Assembly: GCA_026417625.1 (NCBI GenBank)
Contig: JAOACW010000001.1
Span: forward strand, 62,001-126,000
Length of the DNA: 64,000 nt
Direction: 5' to 3'
From: Syntrophales bacterium
GTDB taxonomy: Bacteria > Desulfobacterota > Syntrophia > Syntrophales > UBA8958
The position numbers and the translations under genes are program-made. The notes beneath the pieces were generated by a model. It saw only the letters and a list, made by a program, of their open reading frames with translations. It did not search any database and was not told the origin of the DNA. Shown here in pieces: positions 26,153-35,686 of the stretch (position 1 is the stretch's first letter; every line of letters begins with the position of its first letter).

Positions 26153-27486
26153 GTGAACGGGCAAGAGATCGGCTAAAATCCTTGCTGGAAAGGTTCGAGA
26201 GGCGGAGGGATGTCACCCTACCCTTGGGAAAAAACAACTTGAATAAAAGAGTAGACACTCTCTTCATGCACCATTTTTCATATGAAAAAAATACTAAGAC
26301 GCATACAGAAAAAAACATTGGTTTGGAGGAAGCAGTACACGGAAGAATCTTAGAGAACGAATCAGGAACTTACTTCGCCGTCGAAGAAACCATACAGGAA
26401 TCTGCCTGGCATGGTTGCAGATGTTTCCGTGATCTCTGCGTCATAGATATGGACAAAGTGGCAACCCTAGCCCTTGACTCCGAGCTGGCCCGTTTCGATA
26501 TATCAGATGGTCTATTCCTCGACCTCGAAACAACAGGTTTGGCAGGAGGAACAGGTACAGTTCCTTTCATGATCGGTTTAGGATACTTTGAGGGATCAAA
26601 ATTCAAACTCCAACAGCTCTTCGCCCGGGACTACAACGAAGAAAGGGCCGTACTCACTGCTCTTCAAAAACTTGCCCATGGGAAAAACTTCCTTGTGACA
26701 TTCAATGGCAAGGCATTTGACATCAACCTTTTATCAACACGATTTATAATGAACCGCTTACCAAACACTTTCGACTCATACAGGCACTGCGACCTATTAC
26801 CCATCTGTCGAAAACTCTTCAGCCACCGCCTTGCTGACAGAAGTCTCCTAGCCGTTGAAGAAACCATCCTGGGATATGAGAGGGAGAACGATGTGCCAGG
26901 ATATGAAATTCCCAAACGATATTTCCTATGGCTGAATAGCAAAAACGGGCTTTACTTAAAGGACGTATTTCTCCACAATAAGCAGGATATTCTTTCCATG
27001 GTGGCGCTCATAGGAGCACTGACAGAGCTTATATCGCCGGGGATAAATATAAACCACCATCCAGGGGATTTACTTCAGGTGGGAAGGATGCTTCTCCATC
27101 AAGGTAAGGAAGAAGAAGCCTTTTTCTTTTTCAAAAAGGCAACAGAAGGAAAACACAGCGGTATTGCGAGGGACGCTAGAAAAGAGCTATCACTCCTCTA
27201 CAAAAGAAAGGGCAACTGGACCGAAGCCACTGCAATATGGGAGGACATGCTTCGCAGAAACCCTGCAGATTCATTTGCGGCCATAGAGTTGGCCAAATGG
27301 TACGAACATCACGTGGGCCGTCCCGACAAGGCACTCGTATATACAGAAATGGCACTTGATGTTACAGACCAAAGTAAGGTCCAGGAAGAACTTGAGCATA
27401 GGAAAAAACGCCTTCTCAAGAAAATATCAAACAGAGAAACATTCAACAAAAAGTCCTCTTTCAGAAGCGATTATTATCAGGAATGA
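26149..27486 (+). CDS. mrfB: MrfB-like RNase H-fold exonuclease with TPR tail
   Basis: A 445-residue YprB/MrfB-family protein. The DEDD exonuclease core spans about 115-290: LFLDLETTGLAGG (Asp, Glu), VTFNGKAFDINLL (Asp) and HNKQDILSM (His, Asp), so the catalytic residues are present. A TPR-like region (about 300-420) follows. It should degrade DNA together with the helicase encoded just upstream (4-bp overlap). The ABC-F gene starts inside its stop, again by 4 bp, so three proteins are made from one transcript. Confidence 0.88.
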   Translation: MSERARDRLKSLLERFERRRDVTLPLGKNNLNKRVDTLFMHHFSYEKNTKTHTEKNIGLEEAVHGRILENESGTYFAVEETIQESAWHGCRCFRDLCVIDMDKVATLALDSELARFDISDGLFLDLETTGLAGGTGTVPFMIGLGYFEGSKFKLQQLFARDYNEERAVLTALQKLAHGKNFLVTFNGKAFDINLLSTRFIMNRLPNTFDSYRHCDLLPICRKLFSHRLADRSLLAVEETILGYERENDVPGYEIPKRYFLWLNSKNGLYLKDVFLHNKQDILSMVALIGALTELISPGININHHPGDLLQVGRMLLHQGKEEEAFFFFKKATEGKHSGIARDARKELSLLYKRKGNWTEATAIWEDMLRRNPADSFAAIELAKWYEHHVGRPDKALVYTEMALDVTDQSKVQEELEHRKKRLLKKISNRETFNKKSSFRSDYYQE

Positions 27487-29456
27487 TCTGCCTTAGGGAT
27501 ATAACACTTTCTTTTTACGGAAAAAAGATTTTCGATCATCTGTCCTGGAATATTCCCGACGGAAGCAGAATAGGCTTAATCGGCGATAACGGCGCAGGTA
27601 AAAGCACTTTACTGAAGATCATTTTAGGTCTGGTTCAACCTGACTCGGGAGCTGTGGAGATAGTCAAGAAAAGGGAGAAAAGCATCGGTTACCTCCCGCA
27701 GGATCTGGCTGAATTGGAACCCGTCCCGCTCCTTGAATGGTTGAAAAAAAGGTGTGGTATAACGGCAGCGGAAAAAAAGATCCAAGATTACGAAAAACAG
27801 ATCGCTGGCTGTGTCTGTAGCCTTTCGCCCGTTTCCAACCACATCGGAGATAATACGGAAAACATACGTGAAAGTCTAAGACTCTTGATGAAATCTTACG
27901 ATGAATCCCTGATCACCTTCCAAAAAATGGGGGGTTACTCATTTGAGGCACGGGCAAAAAAAGTCCTCCACGGACTCGGTTTCAATGAAGAAGATTTTAA
28001 TCGACAATGCACCGAGTTCTCCGGTGGCTGGAAAATGAGAATTCTCCTTGCCGAAATTCTTCTCGCCTCTCCTGACATCATGCTTCTCGACGAACCGATA
28101 AACCATCTCGATACCGAAAGCTTAGAATGGATCGAAGATTACCTGAGTACCTACAGAGGAACTCTTATTATCGTAGCTCACGACCGCGTCTTCCTCGATA
28201 AAACAGTAAAGTACATTGCAGAACTCTCGAATGGGAAATTAGAAATCTACAAAGGCAACTACTCAATGTACATACAAGAAAGGAAGAAACGATTACTAGC
28301 CAGGGAACAGGCACTAGCCCTTCAGGAGGCGGAACTGGAAAAGGTAAAGGCTTTCGTAGAGAAATTCCGTTACAACGCAAGCAGGGCCCGACAGGTTCAG
28401 AGTCGCCTGCGTATGCTGGAAAAAATGGAAACTTTAGAGGTTCCAGGAGAAACGAACCTGATTAAATTACGCTTCCCAGAAGCAGAGAAGAGCGGAAAGA
28501 TTGTACTTCAGGTACGCAACTTAGGAAAATGGTACCAAGATAAAAAGGTTTTCAGTGAAGTAACCCTGACTATAACGAGGGGACAAAAAGTGGCCCTTGT
28601 AGGGGCAAACGGTTCAGGGAAATCAACATTTTTACGCATAATTGCCGGTGCAGAAAGAAGCACAGAAGGAACAGTAACTTACGGTACAAACGTCCATTTG
28701 ACATACTTCGCCCAGGAAAGCGCAGATAATTTGAATTACTCGAATACGGTGTGGGATGAAGTTTCCTCTGTACCATCCCATTTAAACAACCAGCAAAAGC
28801 GAGATCTCCTAGGAACTTTCCTTTTTTCAGGAGATGACATCTACAAAAAAATCGAGGTGCTCTCAGGGGGAGAAAAATCCCGCCTGGCACTGCTCAAGGT
28901 GCTTCTCCAACCATCAAACTTGCTCATACTTGACGAACCTACAAACCATCTGGACATAAAAACCAAAGAGATCTTCCAAGAAGCATTACTCCAATACAAA
29001 GGTACTGTAATCATCGTCTCACACGACCGCTACTTTCTGGATAGTCTCGTTGACACAGTAATAGAATTTCGAAATGGTAGCTGCACAGTATACCCCGGCA
29101 ACTACTCATACTACATTGAAAAAAGGCACAAGGACAGAGAGGAAACGGAAAAGGGGAAGGAAGTAAACCGACAGAAACGGGATGATGATAAAGCAGCACG
29201 GGAACGGGAACGTAGACTTGAAGAAAAACGCATAAAAAGGGAAAAGGAAAGAAAAATTGCTTCCATCGAAGAGCGTATATCTCAACTCGAAAATAGAAAA
29301 GTAGAGTTAGAACTTGCTATGGCAAATCCTGAAAACTTAAGGTCAGCGGAACGTATGAAAAACTTGAAGAGGGAATACCTATCTGTAAACGAGAGTCTAG
29401 AAAAGCTATACTCAGAATGGGAAACCCAATTAAAAGAATGGGAGGAATCGAAATAA
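27483..29456 (+). CDS. ABC-F ATPase (Uup/YheS type)
   Basis: A 657-residue soluble protein with two ABC nucleotide-binding domains and no membrane segment. Walker A GDNGAGKST and GANGSGKST; signatures FSGGWKMR and LSGGEKSR; Walker B LLDEPINHLD and LILDEPTNHLD (the first has Ile where Thr is usual). A charged linker of about 80 residues joins the domains, and a basic coiled-coil tail ends the protein. ABC-F proteins act on the ribosome or in DNA maintenance (Uup). Its translational coupling to mrfA-mrfB favours a Uup-like DNA role, which is inference. Confidence 0.9.
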   Translation: MICLRDITLSFYGKKIFDHLSWNIPDGSRIGLIGDNGAGKSTLLKIILGLVQPDSGAVEIVKKREKSIGYLPQDLAELEPVPLLEWLKKRCGITAAEKKIQDYEKQIAGCVCSLSPVSNHIGDNTENIRESLRLLMKSYDESLITFQKMGGYSFEARAKKVLHGLGFNEEDFNRQCTEFSGGWKMRILLAEILLASPDIMLLDEPINHLDTESLEWIEDYLSTYRGTLIIVAHDRVFLDKTVKYIAELSNGKLEIYKGNYSMYIQERKKRLLAREQALALQEAELEKVKAFVEKFRYNASRARQVQSRLRMLEKMETLEVPGETNLIKLRFPEAEKSGKIVLQVRNLGKWYQDKKVFSEVTLTITRGQKVALVGANGSGKSTFLRIIAGAERSTEGTVTYGTNVHLTYFAQESADNLNYSNTVWDEVSSVPSHLNNQQKRDLLGTFLFSGDDIYKKIEVLSGGEKSRLALLKVLLQPSNLLILDEPTNHLDIKTKEIFQEALLQYKGTVIIVSHDRYFLDSLVDTVIEFRNGSCTVYPGNYSYYIEKRHKDREETEKGKEVNRQKRDDDKAARERERRLEEKRIKREKERKIASIEERISQLENRKVELELAMANPENLRSAERMKNLKREYLSVNESLEKLYSEWETQLKEWEESK

Positions 29457-29492
29457 TTTGGCCCCGTTTGAAAAACCTCCAATCAACTATTA

Positions 29493-30011
29493 TCAGGCAC
29501 CATCCAATCCTGTTCGTTCCACCTTTCTATACCACGATGAGGGATCTTCGAAAAACTCCAGCAGTTCTTTAAGAACAACGAAGTGTTCATGTTCCATATC
29601 CGAGAGAAGATTAAAAAAAGCTTTCTCACGAGGATCTTCAACCTCGTCGCGAAGACGGGCATAGTAGACAGCTCCGTTTGCTTCGAATTCTATGGCTATC
29701 TCTAGAGCTCTCCTGTCATCGGTATCAGCGACGTTAGCATCCTTCAAATTATCTATAACGCCACGGAGATGCTGACCTACCTTCTCACCTCTTACGCTCA
29801 AGGGGACAGTTTCCGGCCACTGCGCATTGTTTTTCCAAACTTCGTAAAGTTCACCTATCCTCTGACAATGTTCCTTCTCGTCCGCCGCAATAAGCTCAAA
29901 CATCTTTTTCCCAAGAGGATTTGTAGTTCGTGCCGCTTGCTTCATGTAAAACTCATATTCCTGATGCTCGTTTTTTAGGGCAACTTCCAACGCCTTCAAC
30001 CTTTCTTCCAT
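29493..30011 (-). CDS. Rubrerythrin-like ferritin-family diiron protein
   Basis: A ~172-residue four-helix protein with the two diiron motifs: EHQEYEFYMKQA ... DEKEHCQRI, and EFEANGAVYYARL ... MEHEHFVVL. It lacks the rubredoxin tail of true rubrerythrin. It is probably an oxygen- or peroxide-protective diiron protein. I start at ATG 30011 because AAGGAG lies 10 bases upstream; a longer frame up to 30095 has no such site. Confidence 0.85.
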   Translation of the reverse strand: MEERLKALEVALKNEHQEYEFYMKQAARTTNPLGKKMFELIAADEKEHCQRIGELYEVWKNNAQWPETVPLSVRGEKVGQHLRGVIDNLKDANVADTDDRRALEIAIEFEANGAVYYARLRDEVEDPREKAFFNLLSDMEHEHFVVLKELLEFFEDPSSWYRKVERTGLDGA

Positions 30012-30152
30012 ACAACCTACTCTCCTTTCGCACGTTATTAGAGCTTTAACATGTGCCCCTCTTATTGGCAAGTCTTTTAGGAAAAAATAATACATGTCCC
30101 AACTGTTGACGGTGGCAGTATAATGTAATAAGCTTAATTACCAACTTTACGA

Positions 30153-32108
30153 ATGCTAAAAATGAAGAGACAGTTTGACATAATCGTTATTGGGGCTGGC
30201 CACGCGGGTTGTGAAGCAGCCCTCGCAGCAGCGCGAATGGGTTGTGAAACTCTGCTTTTTAACATCAGCCTTGATACTATTGCCCTCATGTCCTGCAATC
30301 CCGCTGTGGGGGGACTGGCAAAAGGGCAACTTGTGAAGGAAATAGACGCCCTCGGTGGGGAAATGGCTAAAGTGGCCGACAAAACTGCTGTACATTTCCG
30401 CCTCCTAAATTCTTCAAAAGGACCGGCAGTGCAGTCAACAAGAGTGCAGTGCGATAAGCAACTCTACCGCCTCACCATGAAGTCTACTGTGGAAAAACAG
30501 TCCCGACTGCATATCCGTCAATCCCTTGTGGATCGCCTTATAGTCGAGGATGGCAAGGTCATAGGTGTGGAGGATCAATTAGGTGTGTTCTATGGAGCAG
30601 AGGCTGTGGTGATTACCACAGGAACATTCTTAAACGGTCTTATCCACATAGGTACAACCCGGATTCCTGCGGGACGGGCCGGAGAAATGGCTTCTATAAA
30701 GCTCGCAGAGTGCCTAAAATCTCTTGGCTTTGAAATGGGGAGAATGAAAACGGGAACCCCACCCCGTCTTAAAGCATCCACAATTGACTTCTCACGACTT
30801 GAACGTCAAGACAGCGATCCAGATCCAGAACCTTTCTCTTTTAAAACAGAAAAACTTAGGGAAGAACGTCTCCCTTCCTTTTTCAGCTATACCACAACCC
30901 TGACCCACGAATTGATAAGGAAAAACATTTCGGAATCCGCCCTATATTCGGGCAGGATAAAAGGAATCGGTGCCCGATACTGTCCCTCCCTCGAGGACAA
31001 AGTCATGCGGTTTGTTGACAAAGAACGTCATCCCGTAGTTCTGGAAATAGAGGGACTAGACACAGAGGAGGTCTACGCCAAAGGTTTGGGTAACAGCATG
31101 CCACCTGATCTTCAGGAAAAGATTGTTCACAGTGTACCAGGATTGGAAGAAGCGGAGATCATGAGGTATGCATACGCCATTGAATACGACTTTATCCAAC
31201 CGACCCAACTTCTTCCTACACTGGAAACAAAGATCATACGTGGGCTATATCTGGCAGGCCAGATCAACGGCACATCAGGATACGAGGAAGCAGCTGCTCA
31301 GGGCCTATGGGCAGGCATCAATGCCGCCTGTGCTGTCCAGGGAAGACCTCCATTTTTATTAACCAGAGCCGACGCTTATATGGCTGTACTCATAGACGAT
31401 CTAATAACTAAAGGTGTAGATGAACCATACAGGATGTTTACCTCCCGGGCAGAGTACCGTTTGATTCTGCGGGAGGATAACGCCACGTTAAGACTCTCAG
31501 AGAAAGGCTACGAACTAGGGTTGATCTCCAAGGAAGATATAGAAAGAATAAGGGAACACTCGAGAAAAATCGAAGAAAGTATACGCCGACTCTCCTCAAA
31601 AAAGATCTATCCAACAGCCGAAATAAACACAATACTCGAAAAGATGGGCACTGCTCCCCTCAGAACCACGGTGACAATGTTCCAGCTCCTCAAAAGAGAC
31701 GGATTAACCTACGACGATCTTCAGCAGCTACCGGATTGGGAACCCATAGAGGACCGTTTTGTGAAAAAACAAATCGAAATAGAGGCCAAATACGAAGGTT
31801 ATATAAAAAGGCAAAGAGAAGCTGTAGAAAAACTGAAAAGCCAGGAGCAGAAAAAGATACCACCGGAACTAAACTACGACGAAATTCCTGGACTATCCAA
31901 TGAATTGAAGATGAAACTAAAAAAAGTCCGACCCCTAACCATCGCCCAGGCCGAAAGGATACCAGGCATGACAGGTGCTGCCATAAGCGCTATTCTCATT
32001 GCCATGAAAAAAAGGGAGCTTCTGGAGAAGATCAAAGAAACGTCCGTAAATCCCACCGCTGAAGATGAAAAACGTTCCCCTTATGAACCCCGTACGCACA
32101 TTGCTTGA
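30153..32108 (+). CDS. mnmG: tRNA uridine-34 carboxymethylaminomethyl enzyme MnmG
   Basis: FAD/NADH-dependent subunit that, with MnmE, modifies the wobble uridine of several tRNAs. VIGAGHAGCEAALAAARMG is the FAD-binding Rossmann motif. MSCNPAVGGLAKG, TGTFLNGLIH, GQINGTSGYEEAAAQG and FTSRAEYRLILREDNA are diagnostic GidA blocks. At 651 residues it is full length, with the helical C-terminal MnmE-binding region. ATG at 30153 or 30162 is possible. The methyltransferase gene overlaps its end by 44 bp. MnmE is not in the window. Confidence 0.95.
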   Translation: MLKMKRQFDIIVIGAGHAGCEAALAAARMGCETLLFNISLDTIALMSCNPAVGGLAKGQLVKEIDALGGEMAKVADKTAVHFRLLNSSKGPAVQSTRVQCDKQLYRLTMKSTVEKQSRLHIRQSLVDRLIVEDGKVIGVEDQLGVFYGAEAVVITTGTFLNGLIHIGTTRIPAGRAGEMASIKLAECLKSLGFEMGRMKTGTPPRLKASTIDFSRLERQDSDPDPEPFSFKTEKLREERLPSFFSYTTTLTHELIRKNISESALYSGRIKGIGARYCPSLEDKVMRFVDKERHPVVLEIEGLDTEEVYAKGLGNSMPPDLQEKIVHSVPGLEEAEIMRYAYAIEYDFIQPTQLLPTLETKIIRGLYLAGQINGTSGYEEAAAQGLWAGINAACAVQGRPPFLLTRADAYMAVLIDDLITKGVDEPYRMFTSRAEYRLILREDNATLRLSEKGYELGLISKEDIERIREHSRKIEESIRRLSSKKIYPTAEINTILEKMGTAPLRTTVTMFQLLKRDGLTYDDLQQLPDWEPIEDRFVKKQIEIEAKYEGYIKRQREAVEKLKSQEQKKIPPELNYDEIPGLSNELKMKLKKVRPLTIAQAERIPGMTGAAISAILIAMKKRELLEKIKETSVNPTAEDEKRSPYEPRTHIA

Positions 32109-32859
32109 GAAACTCAAAAAAAATCTTGTTGAGAGGGATCTCGTTAGCGAAGCAGATGATTACTGGAAAATGAGCGATTTTTCAGATCGTATCAGGGATC
32201 AGTCTCACTGGTGTGGGGAAGGGCGGTGGACTGAAAAACGTTGGTTTACCTATGGTGATTTCTATGGTGGGATGATCGATACTTATTTAAAAACTCACTA
32301 CGGCCCCTCCTATGCGGAACACACCAAAAACATGGTAGCACTGGACTGGGGATGTGGTGGAGGGGCGATCAGCAGAGTCCTAACCGATCGATTCGGCCTC
32401 GTATATGGCATAGAGATTTCGCCGGCAACCCTCCAGGCCTGTGAGAGAAGAATGAAAATCCTAGGCAAAAGGAACTTCGTAGGGATAGTTATTGCAGCTT
32501 ATGCTCCGGAAGAAGTAATTGAAAAATGCGGAAAGGAGAGCGTGGACTTCATCCTCAGCATAGCTGTTTTTAAACACTTCCCATCGAAGGAGTACACAAA
32601 GAGGATTCTTAAAGTTTTCTCCTCCCTTTTAAAACCCAATGCCTTAGCATTAATTCAGTATCGATACGACAATGGATCACCGAAATACAAACAGAAGAAC
32701 AACAACTACGCAAAAAACGTGATCACCATGACATCTTTTACACCAGAGGAGTTCCAGACGGCCACAGCAGAGGCTGGCCTCCATATAATAGCTACACAAC
32801 GAGACGGAGACAACCAGGAAGAAAATCACCAATACGCCTTTATTCGGCGGGCATCATAA
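32065..32859 (+). CDS. Class I SAM-dependent methyltransferase
   Basis: A 264-residue methyltransferase. VALDWGCGGGAISRVL (about 91-106) is motif I of the Rossmann fold, VYGIEISPATLQAC the ribose-binding acidic loop, and SVDFILSIAVFKHFPSKEYT motifs IV-V. The substrate is not evident. The start lies inside mnmG (44-bp overlap), so it is probably translated with it; starts at 32083 would also work. No membrane segment. Confidence 0.83.
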   Translation: MKNVPLMNPVRTLLEKLKKNLVERDLVSEADDYWKMSDFSDRIRDQSHWCGEGRWTEKRWFTYGDFYGGMIDTYLKTHYGPSYAEHTKNMVALDWGCGGGAISRVLTDRFGLVYGIEISPATLQACERRMKILGKRNFVGIVIAAYAPEEVIEKCGKESVDFILSIAVFKHFPSKEYTKRILKVFSSLLKPNALALIQYRYDNGSPKYKQKNNNYAKNVITMTSFTPEEFQTATAEAGLHIIATQRDGDNQEENHQYAFIRRAS

Positions 32860-32989
32860 TCAATCTTAGCACCTCCATTCAAAAAAAGTGCATCTATCGT
32901 CCCATAGGCACCTTTTAAATAATGAAAGGAACTTGCTTATCGCTACTACATTTAATATTTTAGACACGACAAGCACGAGGTTTTCTGAA

Positions 32990-34384
32990 ATGGATGAAAA
33001 TGCAGGTTCAACCTCAACGTCCCAAATTAACCAAAAGATTGTTCTAACCGTGGCCACAATGGGGGCATTCCTCACACCTTACATGGGATCCGCCCTCAAT
33101 GTTGCTCTACCCATAATGGCAAGCGAATTGTCCCTAAATGCCATAACAATTGGATGGGTTTCCATGTCCTTTCAGCTTGCAGCTGCAGTAACTCTCGTTC
33201 CTCTTGGCAGGGTAGCAGATATCTACGGAAGAAAAATCATTTTCTTATGGGGTGTTGTATTTTTTACCATATTTTCATTCCTTTGCGGCATGAGCAACAC
33301 AGCTGAATTACTCATCATTGGCCGTTTCTTTCAGGGAATCGGTGGGGCCATGATGTTTGGAACTGGAGCGGCTATCCTAGCTTCTGCCTTTTCTCCCCAA
33401 AAGAGAGGGGCTGTTTTAGGTCTCAACGTCACAGCGGTATACATTGGCCTGGTTACTGGACCACCTATTGGAGGGTTGCTAACGCAGTACATCGGTTGGA
33501 GAAGTATCTTTTTCGTAGCCGTCCCAGTGGGTCTCATCCTCATAGCAGCCATTTTGACAATGGTAAAAGAAGAGTGGGCCGACGCAAAAGGAGAAAAATT
33601 CGATCTAGGAGGTTCAGTCATCTACGGAACATCGCTGTTCGCCATAACGTATGGTTTTTCCACATTACCGACCGACCTAGGTGTAATTTTCTCCCTGTTA
33701 GGCCTTCTATTCCTCGTTCTTTTTGGCTTATGGGAACTTAGAGTCTCAAATCCCGTGATAGATCTGCGGATATTCGCACAAAACCGTGCTTTCACCTTTT
33801 CAAACCTTGCCGCTCTCCTTAACTACATGGCTACATTCGCCGTTGGATTTCTCCTCAGTCTTTACCTGCAGTTCATAAAGGGACTTTCGCCAAAAGAAAC
33901 TGGCATGATATTGGTAATCCAGCCTTTAATGATGGCCTTACTCTCACCCTTGGCAGGGAAACTCTCCGACAGGATAGAACCACAAATCATTGCATCAATC
34001 GGCATGACCATAACAACCTGCGGACTTGTCTTTTTTACCACACTCAACAGAGAAACGGAGCCATGGTTTATATACACCGCTATGCTTATCCTTGGACTTG
34101 GATTTGCCCTTTTTGCTTCTCCAAATATGAATGCTGCTCTCAGTTCTGTGGATCGGAAAATATTCGGGGTTGCCTCAGGGACTCTGGCAACCATGAGGAT
34201 AATAGGCCAAATGCTCAGCATGAGCATAACAATGCTCGTATTTGCCCTCTGCCTAGGGCCTATTCAGATTACCCCCGAGTACCATATACCCTTTATAAAG
34301 AGCTTAAAAACTACCTTCGCTATTCTAGCCTTACTCTGTTTTGTCGGAATCTTTGCCTCCCTGGCCAGAGGAAAAATCCGGTGA
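32990..34384 (+). CDS. MFS drug exporter, DHA2 type
   Basis: A membrane protein of about 464 residues with roughly 14 transmembrane helices, the layout of the DHA2 proton-drug antiporters. Helix 1 begins KIVLTVATMGAFLTPYMGSALNVALP; the loop between helices 2 and 3 has GRVADIYGRK (motif A) and motif C lies at GLVTGPPIGG. It should export hydrophobic drugs or metabolites. The start is uncertain: ATG 32990 leaves a normal 17-residue lead, while TTG 32933 after GAAAGGAA is an alternative. Confidence 0.85.
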   Translation: MDENAGSTSTSQINQKIVLTVATMGAFLTPYMGSALNVALPIMASELSLNAITIGWVSMSFQLAAAVTLVPLGRVADIYGRKIIFLWGVVFFTIFSFLCGMSNTAELLIIGRFFQGIGGAMMFGTGAAILASAFSPQKRGAVLGLNVTAVYIGLVTGPPIGGLLTQYIGWRSIFFVAVPVGLILIAAILTMVKEEWADAKGEKFDLGGSVIYGTSLFAITYGFSTLPTDLGVIFSLLGLLFLVLFGLWELRVSNPVIDLRIFAQNRAFTFSNLAALLNYMATFAVGFLLSLYLQFIKGLSPKETGMILVIQPLMMALLSPLAGKLSDRIEPQIIASIGMTITTCGLVFFTTLNRETEPWFIYTAMLILGLGFALFASPNMNAALSSVDRKIFGVASGTLATMRIIGQMLSMSITMLVFALCLGPIQITPEYHIPFIKSLKTTFAILALLCFVGIFASLARGKIR

Positions 34385-34393
34385 TCGGTGAAT

Positions 34394-34705
34394 CTACTTT
34401 TTCTTCTTAAGCTTCTTTATCTCTTCCTCAACTTCCTCTGCACCTTTTGCGTAAAATTCTTTTTCATCAGGTGCCAACTCATAGAGAAGCCTGAGAAACT
34501 CACCGGCATGGACCCTTTCCTCATTGGCAATATCTCTAAGAACCTCTTTCGCCAGTTTGTTGTCTGTTGATTCCGCAAGTTGCATGTACAGTTGAACGGC
34601 TTCGTATTCCGCCGCAATCATAAACCTAATAGCCCTGATCAGTTCCTCCTTTGTAATTTTTCTGTCACTTGTCAATCCTGAAAAAGGTGATCCAAACTCT
34701 GGCAT
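34394..34705 (-). CDS. Short ferritin-like protein, EncFtn-like
   Basis: A 103-residue protein predicted as two long helices. The metal residues are in EYEAVQLYMQLAES and NEERVHAGEF (Glu and ExxH), the half-site pattern of encapsulated ferritins, which build the diiron site between subunits. The Lys-rich tail has no recognisable encapsulin-targeting peptide and no encapsulin shell gene lies in the window. It is either a cargo of a shell encoded elsewhere or a free member of the family. AGGAGG lies 7 bases before the ATG. It converges with the MFS gene. Confidence 0.78.
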   Translation of the reverse strand: MPEFGSPFSGLTSDRKITKEELIRAIRFMIAAEYEAVQLYMQLAESTDNKLAKEVLRDIANEERVHAGEFLRLLYELAPDEKEFYAKGAEEVEEEIKKLKKKK

Positions 34706-34852
34706 AACGTACCTCCTTCGAAAATTATTGCCATTCCTAAAAAAATAGATTCGTTCTTTTTATGTTTTATTCCTTTCAGAAAAGCAAGTATTTTTGGCTA
34801 ATTTTAAAAAGCCCGACCAATAAACCCAGCACGCGGAGCAAGGTGAAAACAC

Positions 34853-34883
34853 TTGACAAACATTACACATAGTCACATATACT
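34853..34883 (+). promoter_or_regulatory. Weak promoter candidate for the DUF268 gene
   Basis: Perfect TTGACA (34853-34858) and TATACT (34878-34883), 19 bp apart, which is longer than ideal. It would start RNA near 34890 and favour ATG 34925 as the translation start. Confidence 0.35.
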
Positions 34884-34924
34884 CCCACATCGCCGATAAC
34901 AAACAGAAAATTGACGCCTCCAAA

Positions 34925-35686
34925 ATGAAATTCAGGATTTTTATAAAAGGTGTCCCTCTTTTTACCCTTCTTAAAGGATTACCTTGGTTTATAAGAGACT
35001 ATCTCCTCATCAAAAAACAAGCAGCAGCATCAAATATGGCATTCCCCTTTGGAAAGTTCTACCCATGTCTCGAGGAGAAGAATGCGGAAAGTGGTTCAGC
35101 CTCAGGTCATTATTTTCATCAGGATCTACTCGTAGCACAGAGGATTTTCCTCAATAACCCTTTGAAACACGTGGATGTAGGATCCCGTGTTGACGGATTT
35201 GTCGCCCATGTAGCGTCCTTCAGACCCATTGAAGTACTAGATCTGAGAGACCTCCATGCGTCGATAGAAAACGTACATTTCAAAAAGGTTGATATCACAG
35301 ATAGAAACTTTTCCCTCCGAGACTACTGTGATTCCCTATCATGTCTCCACGTTTTAGAACATCTCGGGCTTGGAAGATACGGAGACAGAATAGATTACAA
35401 CGGTCACCTTATAGGATGGGAAAACCTTTACAAAATGTTGACAAAAGGTGGAAAACTGTATTTCTCAGTGCCCATCGGTGAACAGAGAATCGAATTCAAT
35501 GCCCACAGGGTATTCTCCCTAAAATACATAATGGGAATGATAGACGGTCTCTATAGGATTGATGTCTTTTCTTTCGTCGATGACAGTGGAGATCTTCACA
35601 AAAACGTCGCTTTGACAGATGAATTAATCCACAAAAACTTAGGGTGCCATTACGGATGTGGCATTTTTGAACTCACAAAAAAATGA
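34925..35686 (+). CDS. DUF268 methyltransferase-like protein
   Basis: About 253 residues with the DUF268 pattern: HVDVGSRVDGFVAHVASF, FKKVDITDR, DSLSCLHVLEHLGLGRYGD and GGKLYFSVPIGEQRIEFNAHRVF. The arrangement resembles a SAM-binding Rossmann fold, and family members lie in glycan or cell-surface loci, but no reaction is established. ATG 34925 is used; TTG 34853 after AAGGTG would add 24 residues but coincides with a promoter-like TTGACA. The last 4 bp overlap the next gene's ATG. Confidence 0.78.
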   Translation: MKFRIFIKGVPLFTLLKGLPWFIRDYLLIKKQAAASNMAFPFGKFYPCLEEKNAESGSASGHYFHQDLLVAQRIFLNNPLKHVDVGSRVDGFVAHVASFRPIEVLDLRDLHASIENVHFKKVDITDRNFSLRDYCDSLSCLHVLEHLGLGRYGDRIDYNGHLIGWENLYKMLTKGGKLYFSVPIGEQRIEFNAHRVFSLKYIMGMIDGLYRIDVFSFVDDSGDLHKNVALTDELIHKNLGCHYGCGIFELTKK

